Source: an uncultured bacterium (GTDB lineage Bacteria; Cyanobacteriota; Vampirovibrionia; Gastranaerophilales; Gastranaerophilaceae). Taken from it: a stretch of DNA of 64,000 bases. Location of the stretch: contig CACYUI010000017.1 in assembly GCA_902777605.1 (NCBI GenBank), positions 1 through 64,000 of the forward strand, given 5' to 3'. A model generated the notes under the pieces. It made no database searches and had not been told where the DNA came from. It saw nothing but the letters and a program-made list of their open reading frames with translations. Below, one piece after another: positions 30,823-40,089 of this stretch. The position numbers were made by a program, and so were the translations under genes. Every line of letters begins with the position of its first letter. Within the stretch, counting starts at the first letter, position 1.

Positions 30823-33321
30823 ATGACGGAATTAACGAATGATAAAGATAAAGTCTTTTTAACAATACATGGTCACTTTTACCAACCCCCGAGAGAAAAC
30901 CCGTGGTTAGAAGCAATTGAAGAACAAGATAGTGCACATCCTTTCCACGATTGGAACGAACGCATTAATTCAGAGTGTTATAACCCAAACTCTGTATCGA
31001 AGATTGTAACCTCGGATAACAAAATCCTTAATGTTGTTAATAACTATGAGTATATTAGCTACAATTTTGGTCCGACACTTTTATCGTGGATGGAAGAATT
31101 TGCTCCGCTTGCATATGAAAGAGTAATCAGAGCAGATATAAATTCAAGAAAAATGCATGGCGGGCATGGTAATGCAATTGCGCAAGTTTATAACCATATG
31201 ATTATGCCGCTTGCCAATGAAAGAGATAAACAGACACAAGTAAAGTGGGGTATCAAAGACTTTGAATACCGTTTCGGAAGAAAGCCGGAAGGTATTTGGC
31301 TTGCAGAAACTGCCGTTGACGATGATACATTAAGAGTTTTAGTTGAAAATGGTATTAAATTTACAATTCTTTCACCTTATCAAGCTCAAAAAATCAAAAA
31401 GGAAAATGAAAATAACTGGCAGGATGTAAGCTGGGGAAATATTGATCCTGCTCGTTCATACAGATATTACATAAAATCTGCTCCGGGTAAGTTTATTGAC
31501 TTATTCTTCTATGACGGAGCAATTTCTCGTTCAGTTGCTTTTGATGAACTTTTAAAAGATGGCAACAAGTTTGTAAACAGATTACAGGATGGCATTTCAA
31601 GACAGAGAAACTATCCTCAACTCGTTAACATTGCTACTGACGGAGAAAGTTACGGTCACCATACTAAGTTTGGCGATATGGCGCTATCTTATGCAGTAAA
31701 ACTAAAAGTTAAGGATTCAGGTTTTGTTATAACAAACTACGCCGAATACCTTGATAAATACAGAAGTGACTGGGAAGTAGACATAAAACCTGTTTCTTCT
31801 TGGAGTTGTTTCCATGGTGTTGGTCGTTGGAGTGACGATTGCGGATGCTCTACGGGCGGTCACCCGGGATGGAACCAAAAATGGAGAAAACCTTTAAGAA
31901 AAGCGCTTGATTTCTTAAGAGATGAGATGATTAGTGTATACAATAAACAAGGCAAGAAATATTTTAAAAACCCTGAAGATGCCAGAAATAACTATATTAA
32001 TGTAATTTTAGACAGAAGTGATATGTCTGTAAAAAGTTTTCAAGATGAGTATTTCGTTGCTGATTTAGACGATATTCAAAAAGTCAGAGCAATGGAGCTT
32101 CTTGAAATTCAGCGTCAAGCAATGCTTATGTATACTTCTTGCGGTTGGTTCTTCTCTGAAATATCAGGAATTGAAACCGTTCAAATAATGAAATACGCAG
32201 CAAGAGTCATGCAGCTTGCCAAATCCTTTGTAAAAAAAGATTTGGAAACTCCATTCTTAGAAATTTTAAGCGAAGCAAAAAGTAATATTTCCGAATTTGG
32301 CACAGGCAAAGATGTATATGAAAAGTTTGTAAAACCATCAATTGTTACTCCAAAACAAATAGTTTGCTTGTGGGCAATTTCTTCTCTATATCAAGATTTT
32401 GAAGATGAAGAGAGTGTATATTGCTACAAAATAAGAAAAAAATCATATAAAAAAGTTACAAAAGGAAATTCAAAACTAATAGTAGGTCATATCGAAATTG
32501 AATCTAAAGTTACATTAGAAAAATCGGATATGATTTTTACGCTGCTGCAATTCTCCGGAGGTGACTTCCATTGTGCTATAAAAGAATATTCTGATAACTT
32601 TGGTGATATTAAAAAAGAGCTTATCAGAACATATTTAGTATCACCGTTGACGGAAATTATTAGAAATATTGATAATTATTTCGGGAAAGAATATTTCACT
32701 CTTAAAGATATATTTATCGAAGAGAGAAGAAAAATCCTTCAAACAATGCTCAGAGGTAAATTACAAATATTCTCTAATACATATGAATCTATGTACAATG
32801 AAGGTAAAGGTTCAATATATCAAATGCAGGGATTGGGGCTTGCTATTCCTGAAGAGTTTAAAATTTCCGCTCAATATGTTCTTACAAAACAATTCAATGA
32901 ACTTTTCGTTGACTCAAAAGGATTTATTGATGCAGATGTAATACAGCAGGCATCTGATATTAACTTTGAGGCAAAAAGAATAGGTATTGAAATAGATAAG
33001 ACACCTACTGCCAAAATATTCAGCAAAAAGGTTGCGCAAAACATAAACAGACTGTCTTATGCGCTTGATCTTCAACAAGTAGATGCAACATTAGAGCTTC
33101 TTGATTGCATATCAAAACTTGAACTTAAAGTTGATATTGCTGAAGCGCAAAGCTATTTCTTCTCAAAAATAGTTAAGAATTTGGAAGAATTAATTCAAAA
33201 CATAAGTTGTCAAGCAGACAGAGATTTGCTAACTATGCTGTTTGAAATCGGTGAAAATCTGAATATTAAAATGACATATTATAAGCAAGCCTTTGATAGA
33301 GCGCTAGTATCACAAAAATAA
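30823..33321 (+). CDS. Glycoside hydrolase family 57, DUF3536-type
   Basis: 832 residues. The N-terminal GH57 barrel is shown by HGHFYQPPREN (16-26), HGGHGNA (about 112-118) and WLAETAVDDDTL with the likely catalytic Glu162; conserved GVGRWSDDCGCSTGG follows. The long C-terminal part is the DUF3536 domain. The family is widespread in Cyanobacteria and related lineages and is thought to act on alpha-glucans (amylase or 4-alpha-glucanotransferase/pullulanase-like); the true substrate is not established. It lies behind a small exported protein and is followed by a strong terminator (33335-33374). A second GH57 is at 42975, so the pair probably serves glycogen metabolism. Confidence 0.92.
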   Translation: MTELTNDKDKVFLTIHGHFYQPPRENPWLEAIEEQDSAHPFHDWNERINSECYNPNSVSKIVTSDNKILNVVNNYEYISYNFGPTLLSWMEEFAPLAYERVIRADINSRKMHGGHGNAIAQVYNHMIMPLANERDKQTQVKWGIKDFEYRFGRKPEGIWLAETAVDDDTLRVLVENGIKFTILSPYQAQKIKKENENNWQDVSWGNIDPARSYRYYIKSAPGKFIDLFFYDGAISRSVAFDELLKDGNKFVNRLQDGISRQRNYPQLVNIATDGESYGHHTKFGDMALSYAVKLKVKDSGFVITNYAEYLDKYRSDWEVDIKPVSSWSCFHGVGRWSDDCGCSTGGHPGWNQKWRKPLRKALDFLRDEMISVYNKQGKKYFKNPEDARNNYINVILDRSDMSVKSFQDEYFVADLDDIQKVRAMELLEIQRQAMLMYTSCGWFFSEISGIETVQIMKYAARVMQLAKSFVKKDLETPFLEILSEAKSNISEFGTGKDVYEKFVKPSIVTPKQIVCLWAISSLYQDFEDEESVYCYKIRKKSYKKVTKGNSKLIVGHIEIESKVTLEKSDMIFTLLQFSGGDFHCAIKEYSDNFGDIKKELIRTYLVSPLTEIIRNIDNYFGKEYFTLKDIFIEERRKILQTMLRGKLQIFSNTYESMYNEGKGSIYQMQGLGLAIPEEFKISAQYVLTKQFNELFVDSKGFIDADVIQQASDINFEAKRIGIEIDKTPTAKIFSKKVAQNINRLSYALDLQQVDATLELLDCISKLELKVDIAEAQSYFFSKIVKNLEELIQNISCQADRDLLTMLFEIGENLNIKMTYYKQAFDRALVSQK

Positions 33322-33334
33322 TTTGTGCAACAAA

Positions 33335-33374
33335 GCGGCGAAAAACATAAAGATTTTCGCCGCGACAATTTTTT
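33335..33374. terminator. Terminator after the DUF3536 GH57 gene
   Basis: 10-bp perfect stem GCGGCGAAAA / TTTTCGCCGC (33335-33344, 33354-33363), then a T-rich tail. It also works for the small minus-strand gene that follows. Confidence 0.8.
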
Positions 33375-33407
33375 AAGGTATTTTATTCTATTTAACCTTA
33401 TTTACCT

Positions 33408-33497
33408 CTACTTACCGTGCTTTTCACACAAAGTCGGAATGCCAATTAACGCAAGGTAGAATACACAACCGAATAACACTAAATTTAAAACTTCCAT
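33408..33497 (-). CDS. 29-residue single-pass membrane peptide
   Basis: A short reading frame with an excellent ribosome binding site (AGAAAGGAGAATAAAAA then ATG). The peptide is one hydrophobic helix (VLNLVLFGCVFYLALIGIP) with a short basic tail CEKHGK, so it is a likely small membrane protein, as often found as subunits or regulators of membrane complexes. It stands alone on the minus strand between two plus-strand genes and shares the terminator at 33335-33374. No family recognised. The strength of the ribosome binding site and the consistent helix argue that it is real. Confidence 0.6.
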   Translation of the reverse strand: MEVLNLVLFGCVFYLALIGIPTLCEKHGK

Positions 33498-33682
33498 TTT
33501 TTATTCTCCTTTCTTGGACCGGCTCGAAGGACAAATAACAGCCCTAAGAAATCCCTACTTTTCTTTAATTCCATATTTTTAAATATTAATAACGCTTTTA
33601 TAAAAAATCGTTACAAAAGTTTACAAGTTTTATTTACTTTGATATCTATTTGAGTGTACAATTATATATAGGAGGCTTTATT

Positions 33683-34327
33683 TTGAGTCAGGGCTACGAA
33701 AACTTTAATAATATGGAAACATCTTTCAGAAAGTCTACGCTTATACAAGAGCGTATCGGATTGGTGTCTTCTCATATGTATAAGCAGTTTTTGGATTATC
33801 AACACGCAACGCTCAACACTACCGAGATTTTTGCGGAAATGATTGATAATCTGAAAGCCATTGCAGATTCTCTCAAACAATCTTTTGCCTCAAGAGGAAT
33901 TACAACTGAAAATATCTATGTTGAGCATGACAAGGACAAAACCGTAGTAGTTATAAATATTCTTTGGCATACTATAAGCTTAACAACAAGATGCAATTAC
34001 GAACCGCAGGCACTTTTTAGAGAAGGCGCATCCCCTATGTTTTCCGGTCGTATTATGGCTATTAACGGAAACTTTAATGAACTAACGGAAGGCTTAAAAT
34101 CCCGCCATGAAGTAATGGAAGTTCTTTTAGACAAAGAAGTTGCCTCACTTTTTGTTCCTGCTGATAAAACTCAAAATTCTATATTTAAAATCAGGCACCT
34201 TGCAAACAGAGAATTTTTCTTGAATAGTTCTGATGCTTCAAGAGAATTCGTACTAAAAATTATTGAAACAGTTTGTGGTGGCGGTCTGTACCACGAGGAA
34301 GGCTCAAGAAAGAGTTTTAACATATAG
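33683..34327 (+). CDS. Unknown cytoplasmic protein
   Basis: 214 residues, probably starting with TTG at 33683, 7 nt after GGAGG (33671-33675); a GTG at 33650 lies before that site and is unlikely. The N-terminal ~75 residues are helical, and the middle (about 80-125) has strands (TVVVINILWHTISLTTRCN). No membrane segment or recognisable motif. It lies before rpsP with a gap of 145 nt that contains the rpsP leader hairpins. Function unknown. Confidence 0.72.
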   Translation: MSQGYENFNNMETSFRKSTLIQERIGLVSSHMYKQFLDYQHATLNTTEIFAEMIDNLKAIADSLKQSFASRGITTENIYVEHDKDKTVVVINILWHTISLTTRCNYEPQALFREGASPMFSGRIMAINGNFNELTEGLKSRHEVMEVLLDKEVASLFVPADKTQNSIFKIRHLANREFFLNSSDASREFVLKIIETVCGGGLYHEEGSRKSFNI

Positions 34328-34386
34328 TAACAAATCTTATGAAAAACTATTGATTTATTAATTGGTTTATGTTTATTTAGAGTTAT

Positions 34387-34438
34387 ACGGGTATCCTCTT
34401 TCAACCCGTGTCAAGTTTGAGGTAACGGCTGAACCTCA
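34387..34438 (+). promoter_or_regulatory. Two-hairpin leader before rpsP
   Basis: ACGGGT/ACCCGT (34387-34392 with 34404-34409) and TGAGGT/ACCTCA (34418-34423 with 34433-34438, loop AACGGCTGA) precede rpsP by about 35 nt. Such leaders can serve autoregulation of ribosomal proteins, but no known class is recognised. Confidence 0.4.
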
Positions 34439-34472
34439 GAAACACTAGACCATAAAAAAGAAGGAATTAAAG

Positions 34473-34886
34473 ATGTTAAAAATCAGATTAAAAAGACTTG
34501 GTGCTAAAAAAGCTCCTACATACAGAGTTATTGTTATCAACTCTACAACTAAAAGAGAAGGTAAGCCTATTCAAGAATTAGGTTACTACAACCCAAAAAC
34601 TAAAGAAATGAAATTGGATAAAGCATCTGCCGAATCTTGGATTTCTAAAGGTGCTCAACCTACAGATACAGTTAAATACTTAATTGCAAACTGTAATGCT
34701 GACGGAAGCTTGAACTACAAGAAAGCTGAAACAGTTAAACTTTCTAAGAAAGCTCTTGCCAAGAAAGCTGCTGAGGAAGAAGCTAAAAAGGCTGCTGAAG
34801 AAGCAAAGAAAGCTGAAGAAGCTGCAGCTGCTGAAGCTGCAAAAGCTGAAGCTGAAACACCTGCAGAAGAAACTACAGAAGCTTAG
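34473..34886 (+). CDS. rpsP: 30S ribosomal protein S16 with an Ala/Lys/Glu-rich tail
   Basis: 137 residues. The first ~85 residues are S16 ([19 protein letters not shown], then [11 protein letters not shown], and [12 protein letters not shown]), which stabilises the 16S 5' domain. The last ~50 are a low-complexity Lys/Ala/Glu helix ([14 protein letters not shown] and so on) ending EETTEA. Extended S16 tails occur in several phyla; their role is unclear. AAGAAGGA precedes the ATG. A bidirectional terminator follows at 34907-34942. The usual partners rimM and trmD are absent. Confidence 0.95.
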   Translation: MLKIRLKRLGAKKAPTYRVIVINSTTKREGKPIQELGYYNPKTKEMKLDKASAESWISKGAQPTDTVKYLIANCNADGSLNYKKAETVKLSKKALAKKAAEEEAKKAAEEAKKAEEAAAAEAAKAEAETPAEETTEA

Positions 34887-34906
34887 TTATAAGTTATATA
34901 AAAAAG

Positions 34907-34942
34907 AAGAGATTGGTTTTATAATCAATCTCTTTTTTTTTG
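34907..34942. terminator. Terminator after rpsP
   Basis: AAGAGATTG / CAATCTCTT stem (34907-34915, 34926-34934) followed by nine T; A-rich before, so usable from both sides. Confidence 0.8.
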
Positions 34943-34946
34943 TTGT

Positions 34947-35450
34947 CTATTTTTTTGCTCTGAGCATTTTATTTATAAAATTATTTGCCCACTGCATTAA
35001 ACCTTCATACCTTATATAATCGTGTCCCATTCTCATCCATTCGAGTTGATTACTTAGTCTTGAATCTACACCTTTTAATGTTTTATATATAAATGCATAC
35101 ATTCCTGTTCTGTCGGCTCCTGCTTTGCAGTGTATATGTGCCTTTCCACCTTGTTTGGCAATTTTATCCACTTCAGATAAAAATGTTTTTATATTTGCTT
35201 CAGAAGGTTCTCTTGTAATACTTGGAATATTATGATATTTCATACCGAGTTTTTCGACCTCTTCTTGTTCATTAAAATCAACTGCCGGAGCATACATGGT
35301 TCTAAAATTGAATACATCTGTAACGCCTTGTTCTTTTAACCATGCAAAATCTTCTTTTTGAGGCTGTGCAGAACGGGAAAGATAGTTATCAATCACCGCA
35401 TAATTATTAGGTTTTCCGCAGAAACTCAGAGTTGACAGATGTACTTGCAT
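34947..35450 (-). CDS. Dual-specificity/tyrosine phosphatase-like protein
   Basis: 167 residues. The P-loop HCKAGADRTG (about 109-118) matches the CX5R(S/T) signature of protein tyrosine and dual-specificity phosphatases. Upstream, the general-acid loop region (about 75-85) and the AWLKEQGVTDVFNFRT strand-helix are as in the DSP fold. No signal peptide. The targets are unknown; bacterial members can act on phosphoproteins, phosphoinositides or nucleotides. It converges with rpsP and is downstream of the CCA-adding-type gene on the same strand after 36 nt. Confidence 0.85.
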   Translation of the reverse strand: MQVHLSTLSFCGKPNNYAVIDNYLSRSAQPQKEDFAWLKEQGVTDVFNFRTMYAPAVDFNEQEEVEKLGMKYHNIPSITREPSEANIKTFLSEVDKIAKQGGKAHIHCKAGADRTGMYAFIYKTLKGVDSRLSNQLEWMRMGHDYIRYEGLMQWANNFINKMLRAKK

Positions 35451-35486
35451 AATTACTCCTTTTTTATTTAAAAACTTGTAAAATTT

Positions 35487-36911
35487 TTATTTGCTATTAT
35501 ATTTTAAAACAAATTCTATAGCTTCGTCTCGTGTATTTACTTCTTGATTGAGTTGTGCTTCATATAGTTCTTTTATAATCTCACCTAATAACGGAGACTG
35601 AGAAATGCCTAACAGTTTCATGATTTCGTTCCCATCCAAAAGTTTTGGAAGCGGGGCGAGAGTCGGCTTTACCTCTATATAAAATTCCAGCAACTTATTT
35701 AGTCCGCTAATATTATTTTCTGTCATTTCGTTTGTTACAGCCTCCCCTTGAGCAGATAGCCTGTCAGCTTTAGCAAGGAGGATATTATCTATTACATTAT
35801 CATTCATCTTTCTCACATAGCGCATCATAACTTTTTTGTCTAAATTCGGAGATGATATAACGCTTGAGGGGTAAATGTGATTTCTAATCATATCTGAAAT
35901 ATAATCTATCTGTTTATTAGAAAATTTCAAAGCTTTAAGGATAGGTACAACCATTTTAGCACCTTCCAAGTCGTGCTTTATAAACCTATGGCGATATTTT
36001 TTATTATTAGGATAATCAGTCCCATCTGAAATACTCCAAATACATTTACCCTCAGAATCTTCAATTGTCCAAGTAGATGGTTTTCCGATATCATGCAAAA
36101 AACCTGCAAGTTTGAGATGGTTTATGCGAGGATATCCGCCAAAATCAATTTTATCCAAGTGTTCTCTTATATCACCCTCAGATTTTTCATACTGCAATTC
36201 GATTTGTCTGACAGTTTCTATAACATGGTGTATCAAATCCAAATGGTGATGTGTATTTGGTGGAACTTTTTGCATATCTTTAACGCAAGGAAATATAATT
36301 TCTAAGATTCCGTCATCTAACATTTTTAGTAATGTTTGAGCACAATATTTACCCCCGAAAAGCTTCATTATTTCATCATGCACTCTCTCTTTTGCAGGCT
36401 TTTCGACAAGCGATATATATTTCTTTATTATTTCAATCAACCTATCCGTAGGTTCAAACCCTGTAACAGAGCTAAATCTATAAGCACGCAAAATTCTAAG
36501 CGGATCATCAGTGAAATTTTCTTCTCTTATCTCGCGTAAAGTTTTGTTTTTTATATCCTCAATTCCGCCTGTTATATCTATAAATTTATCATTTGCTAAA
36601 TCATAAGCTATTGCATTTATGGTAAAATCACGCCTTAATAAATCCTCTTCAATGTTTTTACCTTGAAGTTCAGATATATCAAGATAGTTTTCCTTGTCTT
36701 TTAAAACAACCCTAAAAATTTTGTTTTCACTATCAAGAACTATAAATGTTGCATCCAAATCAGATGCAATCTTTTTCGCAAAACTCTCGGCGTTTTTAAT
36801 TGCTATATCTCGATCTTGAGAATTTTTTCCAAGCAAAAAATCTCTTACCATACCGCCAACAAGATATCCTTCGTGAATATTTTTTAGAATAAAATCATCC
36901 TTGATATTCAT
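35487..36911 (-). CDS. CCA tRNA nucleotidyltransferase/poly(A) polymerase family protein with HD domain
   Basis: 474 residues. The N-terminal class II nucleotidyltransferase signature is clear: LVGGMVRDFLLGKNSQDRDI, with Asp residues for metal binding, then RRDFTINAIA and LRAYRFSS. A C-terminal HD phosphohydrolase domain follows (HHHLDLIHH, LHDIGKPSTW). The enzyme adds or repairs the 3' CCA of tRNA, which fits the tRNA gene at 57352 lacking an encoded CCA. Whether it adds CCA or only part cannot be read from sequence. The ATG at 36911 has GGGGGA upstream and lies inside the 3' end of rsmE (17-nt overlap). Confidence 0.88.
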   Translation of the reverse strand: MNIKDDFILKNIHEGYLVGGMVRDFLLGKNSQDRDIAIKNAESFAKKIASDLDATFIVLDSENKIFRVVLKDKENYLDISELQGKNIEEDLLRRDFTINAIAYDLANDKFIDITGGIEDIKNKTLREIREENFTDDPLRILRAYRFSSVTGFEPTDRLIEIIKKYISLVEKPAKERVHDEIMKLFGGKYCAQTLLKMLDDGILEIIFPCVKDMQKVPPNTHHHLDLIHHVIETVRQIELQYEKSEGDIREHLDKIDFGGYPRINHLKLAGFLHDIGKPSTWTIEDSEGKCIWSISDGTDYPNNKKYRHRFIKHDLEGAKMVVPILKALKFSNKQIDYISDMIRNHIYPSSVISSPNLDKKVMMRYVRKMNDNVIDNILLAKADRLSAQGEAVTNEMTENNISGLNKLLEFYIEVKPTLAPLPKLLDGNEIMKLLGISQSPLLGEIIKELYEAQLNQEVNTRDEAIEFVLKYNSK

Positions 36912-37626
36912 AAATAATATCCCCCAATGCAACTGTAACAGCAGTATCCGCCTTTAAAATTAAATCACCTAAAGAAATAACAGGCAAATGTTTTTCTTTA
37001 AACATATCAAATTCTCTTTTTGAAAATCCGCCCTCAGGTCCTATTACAACCAGAATTCTTTCACCTTTTTTTATACCATTTTTCCCCAAATATTCTTTCA
37101 GACTCTGTTCTGTAGAGCGTTCGCCAAAAACAATAATGCGGTCAAATTCAAGTTTTAAAATATTCTCTAAGCTATCAATTCCGTAACAAGTCGGAATTTT
37201 TGCTCTTTCGCACTGCTTTGATGCTTCAAACATAACCTTTCGCCACTTTTCAACTTTTTTTTCTGCGACATCTCTTTTTACAGCACAATTATCAGTCATC
37301 ACAGGGTATACCGCTCTGACTCCAAGCTCAGTAGATTTTTCCATAATACTTAGTTGAGCATCACTCCTGAGCGGAGATTGTGCAAGATACAAATCAAACT
37401 CTAAATCTCTATGAGATTTATATGAGTTTTTAACCTCGCAAATTATTTCTGAGTTTGTAATATTCGTAATTTCCGTTTCGTACTGTATTTGATTTTCATC
37501 AATAAGCAAAAGTTTTTCACCGACTCTTGCACGCAAAGAACGGGCAATATGACGGTAGTTTTCACCGTCTTTTATACAAATTTCTTTATCCTTAACTTCA
37601 CTACTTCCAATAAAGAAATGCGGCAT
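36895..37626 (-). CDS. rsmE: 16S rRNA (uracil1498-N3)-methyltransferase RsmE
   Basis: 243 residues of the SPOUT/RsmE family: an N-terminal PUA-like domain (about 1-70) and a knotted SPOUT domain with LVVIGPEGGFSKREFD and a C-terminal LGDLILKADTAV. The last motif usually reads LG-x-RILR-x-ETA, so Arg and Glu are replaced by Lys and Asp, conservative changes that still allow function. It methylates U1498 in the decoding region. GGAG precedes the ATG; it overlaps the following nucleotidyltransferase gene and lies 2 nt after the MATE gene, forming an operon. Confidence 0.93.
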   Translation of the reverse strand: MPHFFIGSSEVKDKEICIKDGENYRHIARSLRARVGEKLLLIDENQIQYETEITNITNSEIICEVKNSYKSHRDLEFDLYLAQSPLRSDAQLSIMEKSTELGVRAVYPVMTDNCAVKRDVAEKKVEKWRKVMFEASKQCERAKIPTCYGIDSLENILKLEFDRIIVFGERSTEQSLKEYLGKNGIKKGERILVVIGPEGGFSKREFDMFKEKHLPVISLGDLILKADTAVTVALGDIIYEYQG

Positions 37627-37628
37627 TT

Positions 37629-38939
37629 TTAAGACTCCATTTTTCTAAATTTGTTTTGCATAATTACAAACATTGTTGTACATAAAACTATAGCAGAAAG
37701 TCCTATACTTATCCAGAAACCCATCAAATTCAATCCGACTTTTAAAGCTAAAAAACAACCCAGCGGAAATGCCATAAACCAATATGTAATAAAATTTGAA
37801 ATCATGACTATTTTTGTCTTTTTAATTCCTCTAAAAATACCTGACAGAGAAACCTGCCATCCGTCAAAGATTTGGAATGCACAAAGTACATACACAATCG
37901 GCACGCATACCTTTATAAGTTCTGCATCCACAGTAAACAACTTTATTAAAAATTCAGGAAAACATCCTATAAAAATTGCAGAACAAGCCATAAAACCTGA
38001 ACAAACTTTCATGCCTGTAAACGCATATTTTTTAAGTTCGTCATACTGTTTTGCACCGTTTGCAAAACCGACTTTCACAGCCATTGCATTTGAAACGGCA
38101 AGCGGTATCATAAACGATACGCTGGTAAGTGTGCATAGAATATTATGAGCAGCCGCATAAATTCCTGAAATTCTTCCCATAATAACCGCAACGATGTTGA
38201 ACGCGGCAAATTCTATCATTATGGCAATTGATGCCGGCAAACCCACTTTTAATAAGTCTTTGTAGTATAACTTATTATTACCTGATGATTTTTCGATTTT
38301 TATACGCTTAAAGCAATATGCAAAAAGCACAATTCCCATAAAAAGCCTTGTTATCAAGCTTGCTATTGCAAGCCCGATTGCACCCATAGACGGTATAAAT
38401 TTCCAACCGAATACAAATAAAATATTGAGTCCGATATTTAAGAAAATGCAAAAAATATTTAATATATTGGGAAATAAAACAATCTCAAACGATTGTAAAT
38501 ATTCTTTTGCCATGCAGTGCAAATACCCGCCAAAAGTTGCAAACCCCGTTACAAAGAAGTAATCTTTTACAATAGGAGTTAAGCCTTCGCCAAACCCCAA
38601 TTTATCAATCAATGGTATTGTACCAAATATTAAAGCAGATGTAATACAAGCAAGGAGCATCGCAAACTTTAGCGATGGATAAAAATACTTTTCTACGCTT
38701 TTTCCTTCCCCTCTGTAGTTGGAAAGAATTGCGGAAACACTTGCTAAAACTCCTATACCGAGCATCATCAAACAATTAGTAATGGCAGTAGCTAAACTGA
38801 CTGCAGCAAGTGTTTGAGTAGAGTGCCTTCCTGCAACAATAACATCTCCGACTCCAATCATTATGAAACCAAGGTTTCCTAAAATAATAGGAAGCGCCAT
38901 TTTAAATATTTCGGTTAAGTATTTGTTCTTTATCCCCAT
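37629..38939 (-). CDS. MATE-family multidrug/organic cation efflux protein
   Basis: About 436 residues with twelve predicted membrane helices and two homologous MatE halves (GVGDVIVAGRHS in the first, APSSIAIMIEF-like sequence in the second). The family exports drugs and metabolites using a Na+ or H+ gradient; the substrate is not predictable. The start at 38939 (MGIKNKYLTEIFKMALP) is chosen over a longer frame from 38996. No good ribosome binding site is seen. It is the first gene of a minus-strand group with rsmE and the nucleotidyltransferase. Confidence 0.9.
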   Translation of the reverse strand: MGIKNKYLTEIFKMALPIILGNLGFIMIGVGDVIVAGRHSTQTLAAVSLATAITNCLMMLGIGVLASVSAILSNYRGEGKSVEKYFYPSLKFAMLLACITSALIFGTIPLIDKLGFGEGLTPIVKDYFFVTGFATFGGYLHCMAKEYLQSFEIVLFPNILNIFCIFLNIGLNILFVFGWKFIPSMGAIGLAIASLITRLFMGIVLFAYCFKRIKIEKSSGNNKLYYKDLLKVGLPASIAIMIEFAAFNIVAVIMGRISGIYAAAHNILCTLTSVSFMIPLAVSNAMAVKVGFANGAKQYDELKKYAFTGMKVCSGFMACSAIFIGCFPEFLIKLFTVDAELIKVCVPIVYVLCAFQIFDGWQVSLSGIFRGIKKTKIVMISNFITYWFMAFPLGCFLALKVGLNLMGFWISIGLSAIVLCTTMFVIMQNKFRKMES

Positions 38940-39096
38940 AAACTCAATTATATTACAAACAAAAGTTCGACATATACCGCAGTTACTAACGCACAACTGT
39001 TTAAATGTTTATATAAAGTATTTTTATTCTAAAAATTGCGTGTTGATTGCATTTATTTTACAATTTACAATTTAATTTGTTTTTGCCAAACCGAAA

Positions 39097-39129
39097 AATT
39101 ATAAAGGTGCATCAAACGATTCACCCTGC
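39097..39129. repeat. Direct repeat left of the toxin-antitoxin-like pair
   Basis: AATTATAAAGGTGCATCAAA... to CACCCTGC. A nearly identical copy is at 40090-40123. Both are degenerate, minus-oriented versions of the GTAGGGTGCGTC-hairpin of 56334. The rest of the 327-nt gap before the next gene is AT-rich, except a second hairpin at 39189-39206. Confidence 0.65.
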
Positions 39130-39188
39130 TTGCTTACCATTCAATAGAATTATAGGTTGCCATTACTATGCAAACAAAAATATTATTG

Positions 39189-39210
39189 TCGGATTAGTAA
39201 ATCCGACCTA
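39189..39210 (-). repeat. ATAGG-hairpin repeat
   Basis: TCGGATT / AATCCGA arms (39189-39195, 39200-39206) followed by CCTAT; on the minus strand ATAGG plus palindrome, as at 276. Confidence 0.6.
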
Positions 39211-39267
39211 TCTGCTAATTTTCAAAATCAATTTACAATTTGTTACAAATTATGATAAAATGCAATT

Positions 39268-39836
39268 ATGGAAAAGCCTATTTTATACATTATTGCAGGG
39301 CAAATGGGAGTGGCAAAAGCACTTTAGCAAATGAACTCTTACCTGCTAAAACATTAGAGTTTTTAAATGCAGATGAAGTTGCAAAAGAAATTTGTCCCGA
39401 ACATATTGAATCAGTCAAAATTCAAGCAGGCAAAATTGTTTTAAAAAAACTTGATGAATTATTAAATAAGAAAAACTCTTTTGCAATAGAAACAACTTTA
39501 GCAGGCAAAAACCATATCAAAACAATTCAAAAAGCTAAAGAACTGGGATATAATGTTGTCTTAATTTATTCTTATTTGGATAGTCCACTAATGTGCGAAA
39601 ACAGAATTAAAATAAGAGTTTTAAATGGCGGGCACGATATTCCAAAAGACGATATAGTCCGCAGATTCTTTAGAAGTAAGGAAAATTTTTGGAAATTATA
39701 CAAAGATATAGTTGACGAATGGAATTTATTTTACAACGGATTATCAGAATACACATTTGTTGCACACAGCGATAATGGTACGATTGAAATATATAATGAG
39801 AACTTGTATAATGAATTTATAAAGGACTTTAAATAA
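39268..39836 (+). CDS. Zeta-toxin-like P-loop kinase, frameshifted in the P-loop
   Basis: The ATG at 39268 (6 nt after an extended -10 TGA-TAAAAT, no ribosome binding site) opens MEKPILYIIAGQ..., which stops early; from about 39300 the intact reading is in another frame, NGSGKSTLANELLPAKT... to 39836. Restoring one G in the G run near 39298-39300 would give IIAGANGSGKSTLA, the usual P-loop. So this is one gene with a one-base deletion, either real or an assembly error in a homopolymer. The rest looks complete: a Walker A Lys, NADEVAKEI, IETTLAGK and a lid Arg region, as in zeta-toxin/UDP-GlcNAc-kinase-like proteins. It overlaps the small partner gene (TAATG). Confidence 0.75.
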
Positions 39837-39997
39837 TGACAGATTTATCATTAGAAATACTAAAACTTGGCAACAAAGCAGTGAAAAAAGCACAGGAAAA
39901 TAACCGCAAAAACGGTATTCCTAATGTATATTGCATTAATGGTAAAATAGTCTTTGAACTTCCTAATGGGGAATTATCAACTCAGTATAATTTTTAA
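39836..39997 (+). CDS. Small partner of the zeta-toxin-like gene, putative antitoxin
   Basis: 53 residues, starting in the TAATG overlap with the zeta-like gene. An amphipathic helix (LEILKLGNKAVKKAQENNRK) is followed by a beta hairpin (GIPNVYCINGKIVFELPNGE). Small proteins of this shape are often found beside zeta-type toxins, so it is a candidate antitoxin or accessory protein; this is inference from position and size. It is the last gene before direct repeat 40090-40123 and secA. Confidence 0.65.
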   Translation: MTDLSLEILKLGNKAVKKAQENNRKNGIPNVYCINGKIVFELPNGELSTQYNF

Positions 39998-40089
39998 TGC
40001 TATTTTGTCATAAAAAAATACAAATTTTATAAAACCTTTTTAATCATTTTTACCTTTAAAAAGGTAAGGTCTGTTTTAATCGCACCAAT

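Noticed and set aside
34756-35019. 87-codon frame at the end of rpsP
   Set aside because: Frame-shifted reading of the Ala/Lys-rich tail of S16 running into the terminator.
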